In this document: positions 26,256 to 34,960 of the stretch, piece after piece | Layout of the letters: every line of letters starts with the position of its first letter | How positions within the stretch are numbered: the stretch's first letter is position 1 | Origin: Pseudomonadota bacterium | Lineage (GTDB): Bacteria > Bdellovibrionota_C > UBA2361 > OMIW01 | NCBI GenBank assembly: GCA_900299205.1 | Contig: OMIW01000142.1 | Coordinates: 1-54,890, forward strand | DNA: 54,890 nt | Reading direction: 5' to 3' | Notes under the pieces: model-generated | What the model was told of the DNA's origin: nothing | What the model saw: the letters and a program-made list of their open reading frames with translations, nothing else | Database searches by the model: none | Program-made: the position numbers and the translations under genes

Positions 26256-27056
26256 ATGATAGGAGCCGTCAGTTCAAGGGTTCAATTTGATAATTGGTTT
26301 AAGGGGGTTTTCGAGCAGCGTTGGGGGTCTAGTGTGTTGGGGGATGTGGTTGGTTACGCCTTATTTCCGGGCGGGAAAAGACTTCGCGCTCTTCTTTCTG
26401 TTGCGGTTTGCGAAGATCTGGGCGGGGATTCTGGAGATGCGATGTGGGGTGCTGCGGCGATTGAGTGTCTCCATATCGCCTCATTGATTCATGATGATCT
26501 TCCATGTCTGGATAATGATGTGCTGAGGAGAGGCCAGCCCACGTGTCATGTGCAGTTTAGTGAGTCGGCCGCTTTACTCGCAGGGGACGCTCTCATAAGT
26601 TGGGCCTTTGAGCTGGGACTGGCGAGCCCGACGGGGTCTGAAGCTATCTGTCGGATTCTGTCTGTCGCGTTCTCGGCCCTTTGTCGTGGACAATACCTTG
26701 AAGTTGCCCAAGACAAGTTGAGGGAACTCGACTCCACCAGGGCGGTATCGAGCGACGAGGTCGCAAAATTGAAGACGGGAGCGTTATTTGCCGGCTCGTT
26801 ACAAGTTGGGGCAATTGCATCAGGAATAGACGAGGGGGCTTTGTTGGCAATGCTCGGCAATCTTGGGGAAGGGTTTGGAGTTCTTTTTCAAGCAAAGGAT
26901 GACCGTGACGATGGAGACAGACTCCTTGTGTCGGAAGTTTGCCGTTCGAGCCCTCGAAACGAACTAGACGGGCTATTTACGTCAGCTCACGACATCTCAG
27001 TTCGGAACTTCAAAAGTACCTATCGGGTAATGATGAAAGCACTGGATTTGAGCTGA
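26256..27056 (+). CDS. ispA: Polyprenyl diphosphate synthase (farnesyl/geranylgeranyl type), unusual C-terminus
   Basis: Trans-isoprenyl diphosphate synthase that condenses IPP onto allylic diphosphates. FPGGKRLRALL is the IPP-binding motif. The first Asp-rich motif is LIHDDLPCLDNDVLRRGQPTCH (Asp 80, 81, 86), LAGDALISWAFEL is the usual middle motif, and the second Asp-rich motif is FQAKDDRDDGD (about 215-221). After it the protein ends within 45 residues and lacks the expected GK-x-T-x-P segment and final helices; family members are about 290-300 residues. The downstream frame 26939-27172 is open and overlaps, so a frameshift or a genuinely different tail are both possible. Likely product is farnesyl or geranylgeranyl diphosphate. 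Confidence 0.8.
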   Translation: MIGAVSSRVQFDNWFKGVFEQRWGSSVLGDVVGYALFPGGKRLRALLSVAVCEDLGGDSGDAMWGAAAIECLHIASLIHDDLPCLDNDVLRRGQPTCHVQFSESAALLAGDALISWAFELGLASPTGSEAICRILSVAFSALCRGQYLEVAQDKLRELDSTRAVSSDEVAKLKTGALFAGSLQVGAIASGIDEGALLAMLGNLGEGFGVLFQAKDDRDDGDRLLVSEVCRSSPRNELDGLFTSAHDISVRNFKSTYRVMMKALDLS

Positions 27057-27172
27057 TTGACGAATTTGTCGTGCAATCGGGTAAGTGTGAGGAAGAAGTG
27101 CGAGAGAAGGTCGATTTTGAGGGGGCAATTACCTCGAGATCTCGCGAGCTAGCCATTATGAAGGAGCAGCCG

Positions 27173-27988
27173 ATGGATGTGGGCAAAATAAAAGGGACTC
27201 TGAGCGAGGAGGATGTACTCTATGTTCATGAATTGTTGGAGACGACAGGACGTGAACTATTGAAGTGGAGAGCCCGTTTATCGTCGAGCGGATCCATCGA
27301 GCGCTCTGGTTTGGAGGTTTCGGAAAAAGATGATGGTTCTCTGATTTCTGCGGCTGACTTTGCAGCACAAAAGATGATTTTCGAAGCAATACGGGCGAGA
27401 TTTCCCGGACAGGGCATACTCTCAGAGGAGGGGGTACTTGGTGTACGGGGGCTGGGGGAGCAAAGCTGGATTCTCGACCCTCTTGATGGAACGAGGGAAT
27501 TTCTCTCGGGAACTCCCGATTTTGCAATCCAGCTCGCACATTGTACTGCGGCGGGTGTATCTGCTGGTTGGGTTTACTTTCCAGCCCTCAGAAAGATGAT
27601 TTCCGCAACAGAAGGTGTTCAATCAAAGATTAATGATCGGTTCTGTCAGGTTGTGAATCAAGATAGTCTTGAACCTGATAGAGTTCTCGTTCGGGGGATT
27701 GAGTATCGAGATCCTCGGGCGAAGCATCCCATAATTGACACACAGGTGGCCCTTCGGCGACTCCTCGTCGGAGAGCTGGATGTCGTCATCATACGCCTCG
27801 GACGCCTCGGAGTCTGGGATGTGGCCGGTTGGAGCATCATTATTGAGAATGCGGGCGGAGTTGTGTGCGGAGTTTCGGGAACTATCGTCAGGTTGGACGC
27901 GAACACTCCTCCGGGAACCACGATTGTGTTTGCCGTCCCCGGATTGCGAGATGAAGCGCTTAAAATCGCCAACTCATTGGGCGACTAG
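27173..27988 (+). CDS. Inositol-monophosphatase-family phosphatase (CysQ-like)
   Basis: Metal-dependent phosphatase of the IMPase/CysQ fold. DDGSLISAADFAAQKMIFEAI is the N-terminal substrate region; GILSEEGV holds the metal-binding Glu; SWILDPLDGTREFLSGTPDFAIQLAH is the DPxDGT motif; WDVAGWSIIIENAGGVVCG is the C-terminal motif. Substrates in the family include inositol phosphate, PAP (3'-phosphoadenosine 5'-phosphate) and fructose-1,6-bisphosphate; CysQ-type PAP hydrolysis is my best guess. I chose ATG 27173 because AAGGAG stands six bases upstream. The ORF-track start at 26939 overlaps the prenyl synthase gene in another frame. Confidence 0.82.
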   Translation: MDVGKIKGTLSEEDVLYVHELLETTGRELLKWRARLSSSGSIERSGLEVSEKDDGSLISAADFAAQKMIFEAIRARFPGQGILSEEGVLGVRGLGEQSWILDPLDGTREFLSGTPDFAIQLAHCTAAGVSAGWVYFPALRKMISATEGVQSKINDRFCQVVNQDSLEPDRVLVRGIEYRDPRAKHPIIDTQVALRRLLVGELDVVIIRLGRLGVWDVAGWSIIIENAGGVVCGVSGTIVRLDANTPPGTTIVFAVPGLRDEALKIANSLGD

Positions 27989-28171
27989 ATGTAAGTGTCT
28001 GTTTATATTGATTAATATGGCGTTTGGCGTAAAGTTTTCTTCCTACTCTGAATACCGAGATTAAATGAAGGTGATTTAATGATAACCTTCAGGTGTTGGC
28101 GTTGTTGGTAAAAACCGTGAACAAGGCGGCCCAGAGATGTGTCGTTAGTTGTTTGCCTCAGGAAAGACATA

Positions 28172-28852
28172 ATGAACGGCATGTTCGGACCTCCGTGTTG
28201 TTCTCGCCCCTTCCGTTTATCTCGGAGGTTATTCGCTCAAGCGTTATTTGGGGTGATTTCCGTTTTCTTTGGACAAGCGCCGAGTTCCGCAGGACCGATT
28301 TATGTGTTTCGAGAGCCTGATGGAAGCATTAAATTCACCGATCGAAAGCCACCCGTTGGAGTGAAAGCGAGAATTTTCGAGCAATCCAAGCCGCATTTCA
28401 GTCTCTATCACTTTACTCGTCCCATCGTCTCCTCTCGAGTCACATTTAAAAAAGCCCAGAGATACGGTCCGTTTATTGACAAGCTGGCCCGGGAGTTTTC
28501 AGTTGATGCTAATCTCGTTAAGGCGGTAATTCACGCAGAATCGGGGTTCAATCATCTTGCAGTTTCGCCCAAAGGTGCCCGGGGCCTTATGCAGCTCATG
28601 CCGGATACGGCGCGGTTAGTGGGCGTCCGTAATGTGTTTGTGGCGGAGGATAACTTGAAGGGAGGAGTCCGTTACCTCGCGATGTTGGTCAACAAGTACT
28701 CCAATATTCAACACGCTCTCGCGGCTTATAATGCTGGTCCGGGAGCAGTTGACCAATATGGTGGTGTGCCGCCTTATGCCGAGACAAAAACTTACATTTC
28801 GCGCGTACTTGCCTTGCGCGATCGTTATCGACAAGGAGCGGATAAGGGATAG
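28172..28852 (+). CDS. Exported lytic transglycosylase (Slt type)
   Basis: N-terminal signal-like segment LSRRLFAQALFGVISVFFG ending near SSAGP, then a DUF4124-like strand region IYVFREPDGSIKFTDRKPP. The SLT domain follows: catalytic Glu at about 123 in VKAVIHAESGFNHLAVSPKGARGLMQLMPDTA, then DNLKGGVRYLAMLVNKY and ALAAYNAGPGAVDQYGGVPPYAET. It cleaves the glycan strands of peptidoglycan in the periplasm. ATG 28172 has AGGAAAG at good distance; the ORF track gives an earlier start. Compared with the transglycosylase at 21078 this one is a complete, ordinary family member. Confidence 0.9.
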   Translation: MNGMFGPPCCSRPFRLSRRLFAQALFGVISVFFGQAPSSAGPIYVFREPDGSIKFTDRKPPVGVKARIFEQSKPHFSLYHFTRPIVSSRVTFKKAQRYGPFIDKLAREFSVDANLVKAVIHAESGFNHLAVSPKGARGLMQLMPDTARLVGVRNVFVAEDNLKGGVRYLAMLVNKYSNIQHALAAYNAGPGAVDQYGGVPPYAETKTYISRVLALRDRYRQGADKG

Positions 28853-29040
28853 TGGTTTGTCCTGTGCCGTGGACTTATTGTGTGATGCGAAGTAGTCTAT
28901 GAGTGAGCCGAACGCCAACCCGTAAGAGTTGCTAGGGGGCTACAGAGAGAATAGACAAGGATTGTCCAACGGTAAAAAGTCGGGCTGAATTCTCGTGAAT
29001 AAATTGAACTCCGTAATGTTAGCTCTTGGTTGACTTCTAT

Positions 29041-29685
29041 ATGGATTCCCCGCGGGTGCACGGCGTTCTTGCAAACTTACCGAACTGGCTAACCGTAGCT
29101 CGATTGCTCGCTACTCCCCTCCTTGTCTTCCTGTTGCATGATCCATCTCCGTGGATGGTCTTAGCATCGGTTGTCATTTTCATCGCTGCGGCGGTTACCG
29201 ACCTTCTTGATGGTTACATTGCTCGTCGGTGGCGAGTGGTATCTGACTTTGGATCTCTCATTGATCCCCTCGCCGACAAGTTGCTGGTGATGACAGCACT
29301 CATCATGCTCGTTGCCCTTCGGGACGATGTGACGGGTGGGAGCTGGGCTCCCGCATGGATGGTGGTGGTGATTCTGGCGCGAGAAATTTGGGTAACAGGC
29401 CTACGAGGGATCGCAGCGGCGGATGGAATTATTCTGGCTGCCGATACCCTCGGCAAATGGAAGAGTTTGCTCCAGATGATCGCAATACCCCTTCTCCTCC
29501 TTCATGACCTTACTGTGACCATGAAGGAATTGGTAATCACGGGGAGGTTCTTGGGAATTTTACTCCTGGCGCTTTCTCTTGTGCTCTCCCTTTGGTCGGG
29601 CATTGCATATTCTGTGGAGGTATTTGCCCGACGGGGATCCCGGCGTGTGGGTCCTGGCCATAAGGGCAGCCTTGGCGACGGGTGA
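29041..29685 (+). CDS. pgsA: Phosphatidylglycerophosphate synthase
   Basis: CDP-alcohol phosphatidyltransferase that makes phosphatidylglycerophosphate from CDP-diacylglycerol and glycerol-3-phosphate. The diagnostic DxxDGxxAR...GxxxDxxxD motif is DLLDGYIARRWRVVSDFGSLIDPLADK. NLPNWLTVARLLATPLLVFLL is the typical N-terminal segment, and several membrane helices follow (for example VMTALIMLVAL and ILLLALSLVLSLW). ATG 29041 is chosen; TTG 29026 in the ORF track is possible. No strong ribosome site. It precedes smc by 228 bp. Confidence 0.93.
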   Translation: MDSPRVHGVLANLPNWLTVARLLATPLLVFLLHDPSPWMVLASVVIFIAAAVTDLLDGYIARRWRVVSDFGSLIDPLADKLLVMTALIMLVALRDDVTGGSWAPAWMVVVILAREIWVTGLRGIAAADGIILAADTLGKWKSLLQMIAIPLLLLHDLTVTMKELVITGRFLGILLLALSLVLSLWSGIAYSVEVFARRGSRRVGPGHKGSLGDG

Positions 29686-29913
29686 CATCTTCGCCATATG
29701 ACGGATAGGCATCGACACTCAGAGTTGCGGTGAACCGAGGTTGTTGCCATTTGTGACTTCTGTGTGGTGGCCAACTAGGTTATTCTGTGGAGGTTGCCTC
29801 TTGATGAATGATGAAAATCAAAAACCCCTTTTAGTGCAATTGGTTGCTGACCACCGCCGTCCTCTTTAGACTCTGTGCTCCTTGTTTTCCCATTTTTTTG
29901 AAGTTGAATAACT

Positions 29914-32900
29914 ATGAAGGTAGCTCGCCTCGAAGTATTTGGATTCAAGTCATTCATGGAGCGTCTCGTGCTCCCTCTCGAATCGGGTTTCACTGGGGTG
30001 GTTGGTCCTAATGGTTGCGGTAAATCTAACGTCGTGGATGCGCTTCGGTGGGTTTTAGGTGAGACGAGAGCGAGTCAGCTTCGCGGTGGGACCCTTGAAG
30101 ATGTTATCTTCAACGGAACTGATTCTCTCCGACCACTGGGTCTCGCTGAGGTAACAATCACCCTACGAGCCGATGGAGCAGCAATTCTTGATGATATCAT
30201 TTCACCGCGGGCAGAAGCTGAGCTTGTAGCCAGTGGTGAGCTGGAAGATGAGATTGGGCGTCCTCATTTAAGAGTTATTCAAGGGGGAGTCTCGGGCGGT
30301 GAACGGCTTGAAGCTGAGCCGGTCAGGAATGAGGAGAAAAGTGCAACTGATGACAGTTGTGAGGAGGTTTCGGGTGCGGGGGAGCGGGAGGTCGAATCCG
30401 GGGAAGAAGAGGGTACTGATGAAACGGACGAGTATCAATCCAATAAAGAAAGTGGCAGCTCAGTCCCGCAGCGTCGATCAGTGTCCCTCATATCCCGATT
30501 TCAGTGGCTGTCATCGGTAAGTGAGGTTCAGGTAACGCGTCGACTCTATCGGAGTGGTGAGTCTGAATTTTTCATCAATAAGGTCGCGTGTCGTCTCAAA
30601 GATCTTAAAGATTTTTTTCGAGCTATCGGTTTAGGTGCTCGGGCTTACACGATAGTCGCTCAGGGTGAGGTTGGCCGAATTGTTACTGCCAAGCCGACCG
30701 ACCGTCGCCAGATACTTGAGGAGGCGGCGGGAGTAGTTGGTTTTCGGGACAAGATCGCAGAAGCGACTCGTCGACTTGCCGATACGAGCCAGAATATCCT
30801 TAGATTACAAGATGTCATCGGGGAATTGGAGCGACAGGTGGCCGTACTGAAGCGGCAAGCCGCTCGTGCAAGAGCAAGGCAAGAGATCAAGGAAGAGCTG
30901 ACGGCTGGTGAGCGAACACTTTTTCTTGACTCGTTCGTTGCCCTTCAAGAGCGTGAAGGAGAAATAGTGAGAGCTCATGAGCTCGGCCGGGAAGCTGAAC
31001 AGGTCGTTGGGGAGCGCTTTGCAGAGATCGCAGCAGCCGAAGGGGCAGCGCGCGCAGAAATTGAGGAGATTGAGGTAAGGATTGATGAGGTACGAGGGCG
31101 TCTCGAGCGACTGAGGGAAGAATCTCGTCGAAGGGAGCGAACATTAACCGAGCGAAGGGCGAAACAGGAGGAGCTTCGAAAGTTAATTCAATCCACCAGT
31201 AATGAGATTCTCAGGCTTCGTGAGCGGATAGATGTTCTACAAGAGCGAAGAAAAAAATCATCAACCCAGATCGAGGAATTACAGCGGCAGGATCAGGAAT
31301 TGGGAGAGCAGGCACACGATGGTGATGATGGGGGAGCCAGTGACATCGATGATTTGGCTGGTGAACTTGAAGTCGCAAGAGAGGGGCTGGTTATTATTGA
31401 ATCGAGTTTGCGTGAAGTAAGGGACGCATTCATTGCGAAAGAGAGTAGCCTGGCAGCGATGCGAGAACAGATAGTCGCAGCCTCTCCCTCGAATCAACTT
31501 TCGAGTGTATTCGGGGCGGAGCTGGCTGCTCAATCAGCTGATGCCGTTCGGTTGCTTGTGGACGAGATGCATATCCCAGAGCGTCTTGCAAAAGCAGCGC
31601 AAGCAATTATCGCCGAGAGAGCGCGGTATTTGTTGGTTTCAGACCCATGGTTAGTCGCGCGGAAATTTTCCGATCGGCTCCGCACCGATCCCGGAGAGGT
31701 GGCCGGGATACTTGGCGTTTACAGGGCTGGCTTTGAACCTCGCTCCACTAGTTCTGTTGGCAATTATGAAATTCCGTTTCCCGCGCTTATCACTCTTCTG
31801 TCGGTATCTCAGGCCGCAGAGGGAATCGTTAGCGAGTTGTTGCGAGACGTGGTGGTTGCCGATTCGCTGGAAGCAGCGCTCGATTTTTTTCAAGCGAACC
31901 AAATAAATGATTCTACCGTTGATTGTACGGTGGTGACCCTCGATGGCGAAATAGTCACGAAACAGAGCTTCGTCAGTTCTCGGGGTAATAGTGGGCTGAT
32001 TGAGCTGCGCGGGCGTGAATTATCTCTCTCGAATGAGACCTCAAATCTTGCTAGTGCACAGGATAATTTGATTAATGAGCGTATTTCTCAGCTGAAACGC
32101 ATTAGTGCTTTGGAGGTACGACACGCTGAATGCTTGCGAATTGCGAGAGAGCGTCAACGGATACTACGAGAGTTAGGGCTACAGCAGGGAAACATCAGGG
32201 GATTACTTCAGGCTGAGCGGGCAATTTGCGAGCAAATTGGCCAAGATTTTGCGCGAGCACAGGAACAGGTCGAGGAACTCCAGTCGCATTTGGATGATCT
32301 CCGTTATGAAGCTGCAACCGTTGAGGAGGATGTAGAGGCTCTCGAGGTGCTTGTGGCAGATTCGGATGACTCTGATGGTGAGGAACTAGTGGGAGAATTG
32401 GCGATTGCGGAGCGCAGTCGGAGAGAGCGTCGCGAATATCTTCAGAATTTGTCGGAGGAGCTCCTCACGGTTCGCGCAGAGCTCGATAGGACGAGGGCGG
32501 CAAATGTCCGTTTTGAACTCGAAGCGCAGAAAATCATGGTTGAGCTTCAGAGTCTTAGTGAGAGATTCGTCGCAGATCAGGGGAGTGAAGTATTTCATGA
32601 ACTGGTCGCTTCAGATGTATCGATTCAGCGGCTTGAAGTCGAGGAAAAGAATCTTCTTCAGCAACGGGTTAACCAACTCCGGAACCGTTTGGTTCGTGAG
32701 GGGGAAGTTGATCCAGGCTCTATTGAGCAGTACGAGAGCGAGCGGGACCGACTTGCTGGATTTATTCAGCAGCGGGACGATCTGGAGCGTGCGGCCACAA
32801 CTCTTCGAGAGAGTGTCCAGCGGTTGACAGTGACCTCCGAAGAGCGATTCCTGTCGACATTCCATGCTGTTCGGAAGAATTTCGGTCGACTAGTGCCGTC

Positions 32901-33312
32901 GCTTTTTGGTGGTGGGGCTGCTGACCTTTCACTCTCTGATCCCTCTCGCCCTCTTGATAGTGGGGTTGAGATAGCGGTGCGACCTCCCGGAAAAAAATTG
33001 AAGAGTATCGACCTCATGTCAGGGGGCGAAAAGGCTCTTTGTGCGACGGCCCTGATTTTCGCGATGTTTCTCGAGCGCCCAAGCCCTTTGTGTGTTCTCG
33101 ATGAGGTAGATGCTCCTCTCGATGAAGCGAATCTTCAGCGGTTTTTGAGGGTAATTAGAGAAATGAGCGCGAGCACTCAATTTCTTATGATTACTCACAA
33201 TAAAGCCTCTATGGCAGCGGCAGATACTCTCGTTGGAGTGACGATGCCTACTCCAGGGGCTTCTAAAATGATAACGGTTTCTCTCCAGGAGGCGGTAGCC
33301 CATGGTGATTGA
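29914..33312 (+). CDS. smc: Chromosome segregation protein SMC with an acidic insertion in the head
   Basis: SMC ATPase that compacts and organises chromosomes, usually with ScpA/ScpB. Walker A is GPNGCGKSNVVDALRWVLGE (residues 31-50). The N-terminal head continues with VTRRLYRSGESEFFINKVACRLKD and VAQGEVGRIVTAKPTDRRQILEEAAGV. Two long coiled coils flank a hinge at about 520-700. The C-terminal head has the signature LMSGGEKALCATALIFAMF and Walker B PLCVLDEVDAPLDEANLQRFL. Between residues 88 and 206 there are about 100 extra residues, strongly acidic and low-complexity, absent from B. subtilis-type SMC. Total 1132 residues is normal. It overlaps ftsY by 11 bases and lies 4 kb from parB, which loads SMC at parS in other bacteria. 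Confidence 0.95.
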   Translation: MKVARLEVFGFKSFMERLVLPLESGFTGVVGPNGCGKSNVVDALRWVLGETRASQLRGGTLEDVIFNGTDSLRPLGLAEVTITLRADGAAILDDIISPRAEAELVASGELEDEIGRPHLRVIQGGVSGGERLEAEPVRNEEKSATDDSCEEVSGAGEREVESGEEEGTDETDEYQSNKESGSSVPQRRSVSLISRFQWLSSVSEVQVTRRLYRSGESEFFINKVACRLKDLKDFFRAIGLGARAYTIVAQGEVGRIVTAKPTDRRQILEEAAGVVGFRDKIAEATRRLADTSQNILRLQDVIGELERQVAVLKRQAARARARQEIKEELTAGERTLFLDSFVALQEREGEIVRAHELGREAEQVVGERFAEIAAAEGAARAEIEEIEVRIDEVRGRLERLREESRRRERTLTERRAKQEELRKLIQSTSNEILRLRERIDVLQERRKKSSTQIEELQRQDQELGEQAHDGDDGGASDIDDLAGELEVAREGLVIIESSLREVRDAFIAKESSLAAMREQIVAASPSNQLSSVFGAELAAQSADAVRLLVDEMHIPERLAKAAQAIIAERARYLLVSDPWLVARKFSDRLRTDPGEVAGILGVYRAGFEPRSTSSVGNYEIPFPALITLLSVSQAAEGIVSELLRDVVVADSLEAALDFFQANQINDSTVDCTVVTLDGEIVTKQSFVSSRGNSGLIELRGRELSLSNETSNLASAQDNLINERISQLKRISALEVRHAECLRIARERQRILRELGLQQGNIRGLLQAERAICEQIGQDFARAQEQVEELQSHLDDLRYEAATVEEDVEALEVLVADSDDSDGEELVGELAIAERSRRERREYLQNLSEELLTVRAELDRTRAANVRFELEAQKIMVELQSLSERFVADQGSEVFHELVASDVSIQRLEVEEKNLLQQRVNQLRNRLVREGEVDPGSIEQYESERDRLAGFIQQRDDLERAATTLRESVQRLTVTSEERFLSTFHAVRKNFGRLVPSLFGGGAADLSLSDPSRPLDSGVEIAVRPPGKKLKSIDLMSGGEKALCATALIFAMFLERPSPLCVLDEVDAPLDEANLQRFLRVIREMSASTQFLMITHNKASMAAADTLVGVTMPTPGASKMITVSLQEAVAHGD

Positions 33313-34759
33313 CGAGGGATTTCTGCCGAGCTTAATCAACGGAGCGGTCGTTTATGAAGGGGCATCGCTCGCACAGCCGCTCATGACTCCGCATATTTTG
33401 GGGCTCAGTCGAGAGAATCTCGCGGTGATTGTCGCCGTTTTTTCAGTTGTAGGAGTCATATTATTCGTGATGTCTCTTTTCCGAGGTGCTGCAACCGCAG
33501 ATGTTGTCGGACAACGAGGGGACGACATTGATGATCCGATCGAACGGCTCGGTCTACTTGAACGGAAGGTTCAACGGCTGAGTGAACGCGTCGATGCAAT
33601 TGATGAGCGGGTTAAGAAAGTTGGCTCCTCAGAAAACCTTTCGGTAGCGTCGCCCTCATCGAGCAGGCTCTCAGAGGGAAACCGTACCAAGCCCGAAGCC
33701 CCTCCTCAAAGCTCGGCCTCGAAAGATACCCCCTCTCAAAATGAGACGAAACACCGTGGTACGAGGTTGGACCTTGCCAGATTTGCGGAGAAGATTGTAT
33801 CCGGTGCTCAGGGATCTGTTCTCGATCAGCGCTTTGGACCCTCCCGACAATCCATCCTTAGCAAAATCAAATCGGTATTGCGTTCCTCGGAGACGATTGA
33901 TGCCGATATGCTTGAGGAAATAGAGGTACTACTGGTGACCAGCGATCTGGGCCTCAAAATGGCGCAAGCACTTTCCCGGGACCTAAAGGAGGTGCTTCGT
34001 TCAGGTGGGCTCGTGTCAAGAGAAAGGCTCTTTGCTCACCTTCATAAACAGCTTCTTGCCCTTCTCTCTGAGCCTCGGTTAATGGCTCCAGAATTTAATC
34101 CATCGAAGACTTCACCAGGTTGCCCCAAGGTGGTGGTCGTGGTGGGTGTCAATGGAGTAGGAAAGACGACGACGGTAGCGAAGCTGGCGCAACTTTGGTC
34201 TTCGAGGGGGGCTAAAGTCGTTTTGGGGGCAGCTGATACGTTTCGCGCGGCTGCCGATGAGCAGCTCCGTGAGTGGGGAAATCGAATCGGCGTGGAGGTT
34301 ATCGCAGGGGTTCCTGAAGATAAACCATCGACAGTTGCCCATGCGGCTGTTGAGGCGGGAAGGAATCAGGGGGCAGATGTTGTGATCATTGATACAGCGG
34401 GACGCCTGCACAACAGGGGTAGTTTAATGCAGGAGCTTGAGGGAATGTTGCGTGCGGTAAAGAAAGCTCAACCCCAATCGCCCGAGGAGATTTGGTTGGT
34501 ACTTGATGGTACGACAGGGCAGAATGCGTTAGCTCAGGCTCGGGAATTTCAATCCTCCGTCTCACTGACTGGAGTTATTGTAACGAAGCTCGATGGCACT
34601 GCGAAGGGAGGTGTCGCAGTAGGGATTTCTCACGAGTTAGGTATCCCGGTCCGTTTTATCGGTATAGGGGAATCCTGGCAGGATCTTCGTCCTTTTAATC
34701 CAAAGGAATTTGTCACCGCATTGCTCGGAGACGGTTCGGTACAGAGCAATTCGGTCTAG
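33302..34759 (+). CDS. ftsY: Signal-recognition-particle receptor FtsY with N-terminal membrane helix
   Basis: SRP-receptor GTPase that brings ribosomes to the Sec translocon. The NG domain shows VVVVVGVNGVGKTTTVAKLA (G1), GAADTFRAAADEQLREW (G2), VVIIDTAGRLHNRGSLMQEL (G3) and VIVTKLDGTAKGGVAVGI (G4). An N-terminal hydrophobic segment, LAVIVAVFSVVGVILFVMSLF (about residues 38-58), and an acidic/Ser-rich linker precede it, so it is probably membrane-anchored. AGGAGG lies nine bases before the ATG, inside the end of smc. The smc-ftsY order is also found in Firmicutes and others. Confidence 0.95.
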   Translation: MVIDEGFLPSLINGAVVYEGASLAQPLMTPHILGLSRENLAVIVAVFSVVGVILFVMSLFRGAATADVVGQRGDDIDDPIERLGLLERKVQRLSERVDAIDERVKKVGSSENLSVASPSSSRLSEGNRTKPEAPPQSSASKDTPSQNETKHRGTRLDLARFAEKIVSGAQGSVLDQRFGPSRQSILSKIKSVLRSSETIDADMLEEIEVLLVTSDLGLKMAQALSRDLKEVLRSGGLVSRERLFAHLHKQLLALLSEPRLMAPEFNPSKTSPGCPKVVVVVGVNGVGKTTTVAKLAQLWSSRGAKVVLGAADTFRAAADEQLREWGNRIGVEVIAGVPEDKPSTVAHAAVEAGRNQGADVVIIDTAGRLHNRGSLMQELEGMLRAVKKAQPQSPEEIWLVLDGTTGQNALAQAREFQSSVSLTGVIVTKLDGTAKGGVAVGISHELGIPVRFIGIGESWQDLRPFNPKEFVTALLGDGSVQSNSV

Positions 34760-34768
34760 TCGGTCGGG

Positions 34769-34816
34769 AAGCTCTCTTATCGAGGGTCTCAGACTGAGTG
34801 TTGAGATTGAGAGCTT
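34769..34816. terminator. Complex hairpin between convergent ftsY and AAA+ gene
   Basis: AAGCTCTC and GAGAGCTT form an outer 8-bp stem; inner CTCAG/CTGAG and TCTCA/TGAGA can pair alternatively. Just behind the ftsY stop. No long T-tract, so termination is a guess. Confidence 0.35.
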
Positions 34817-34960
34817 TGCCACGGGTATTTTCCTCTTTGAACCTCACAATTCTTTTCGGTCATGAGCTTAGAGCTCTCCAAAAATTTTTATAAAAAGGTC
34901 GGTCGAGCTGCTTCGCGAATGGGCACCTTTATTTTCTGCTCTATAGCTTGGGACGGAGAT

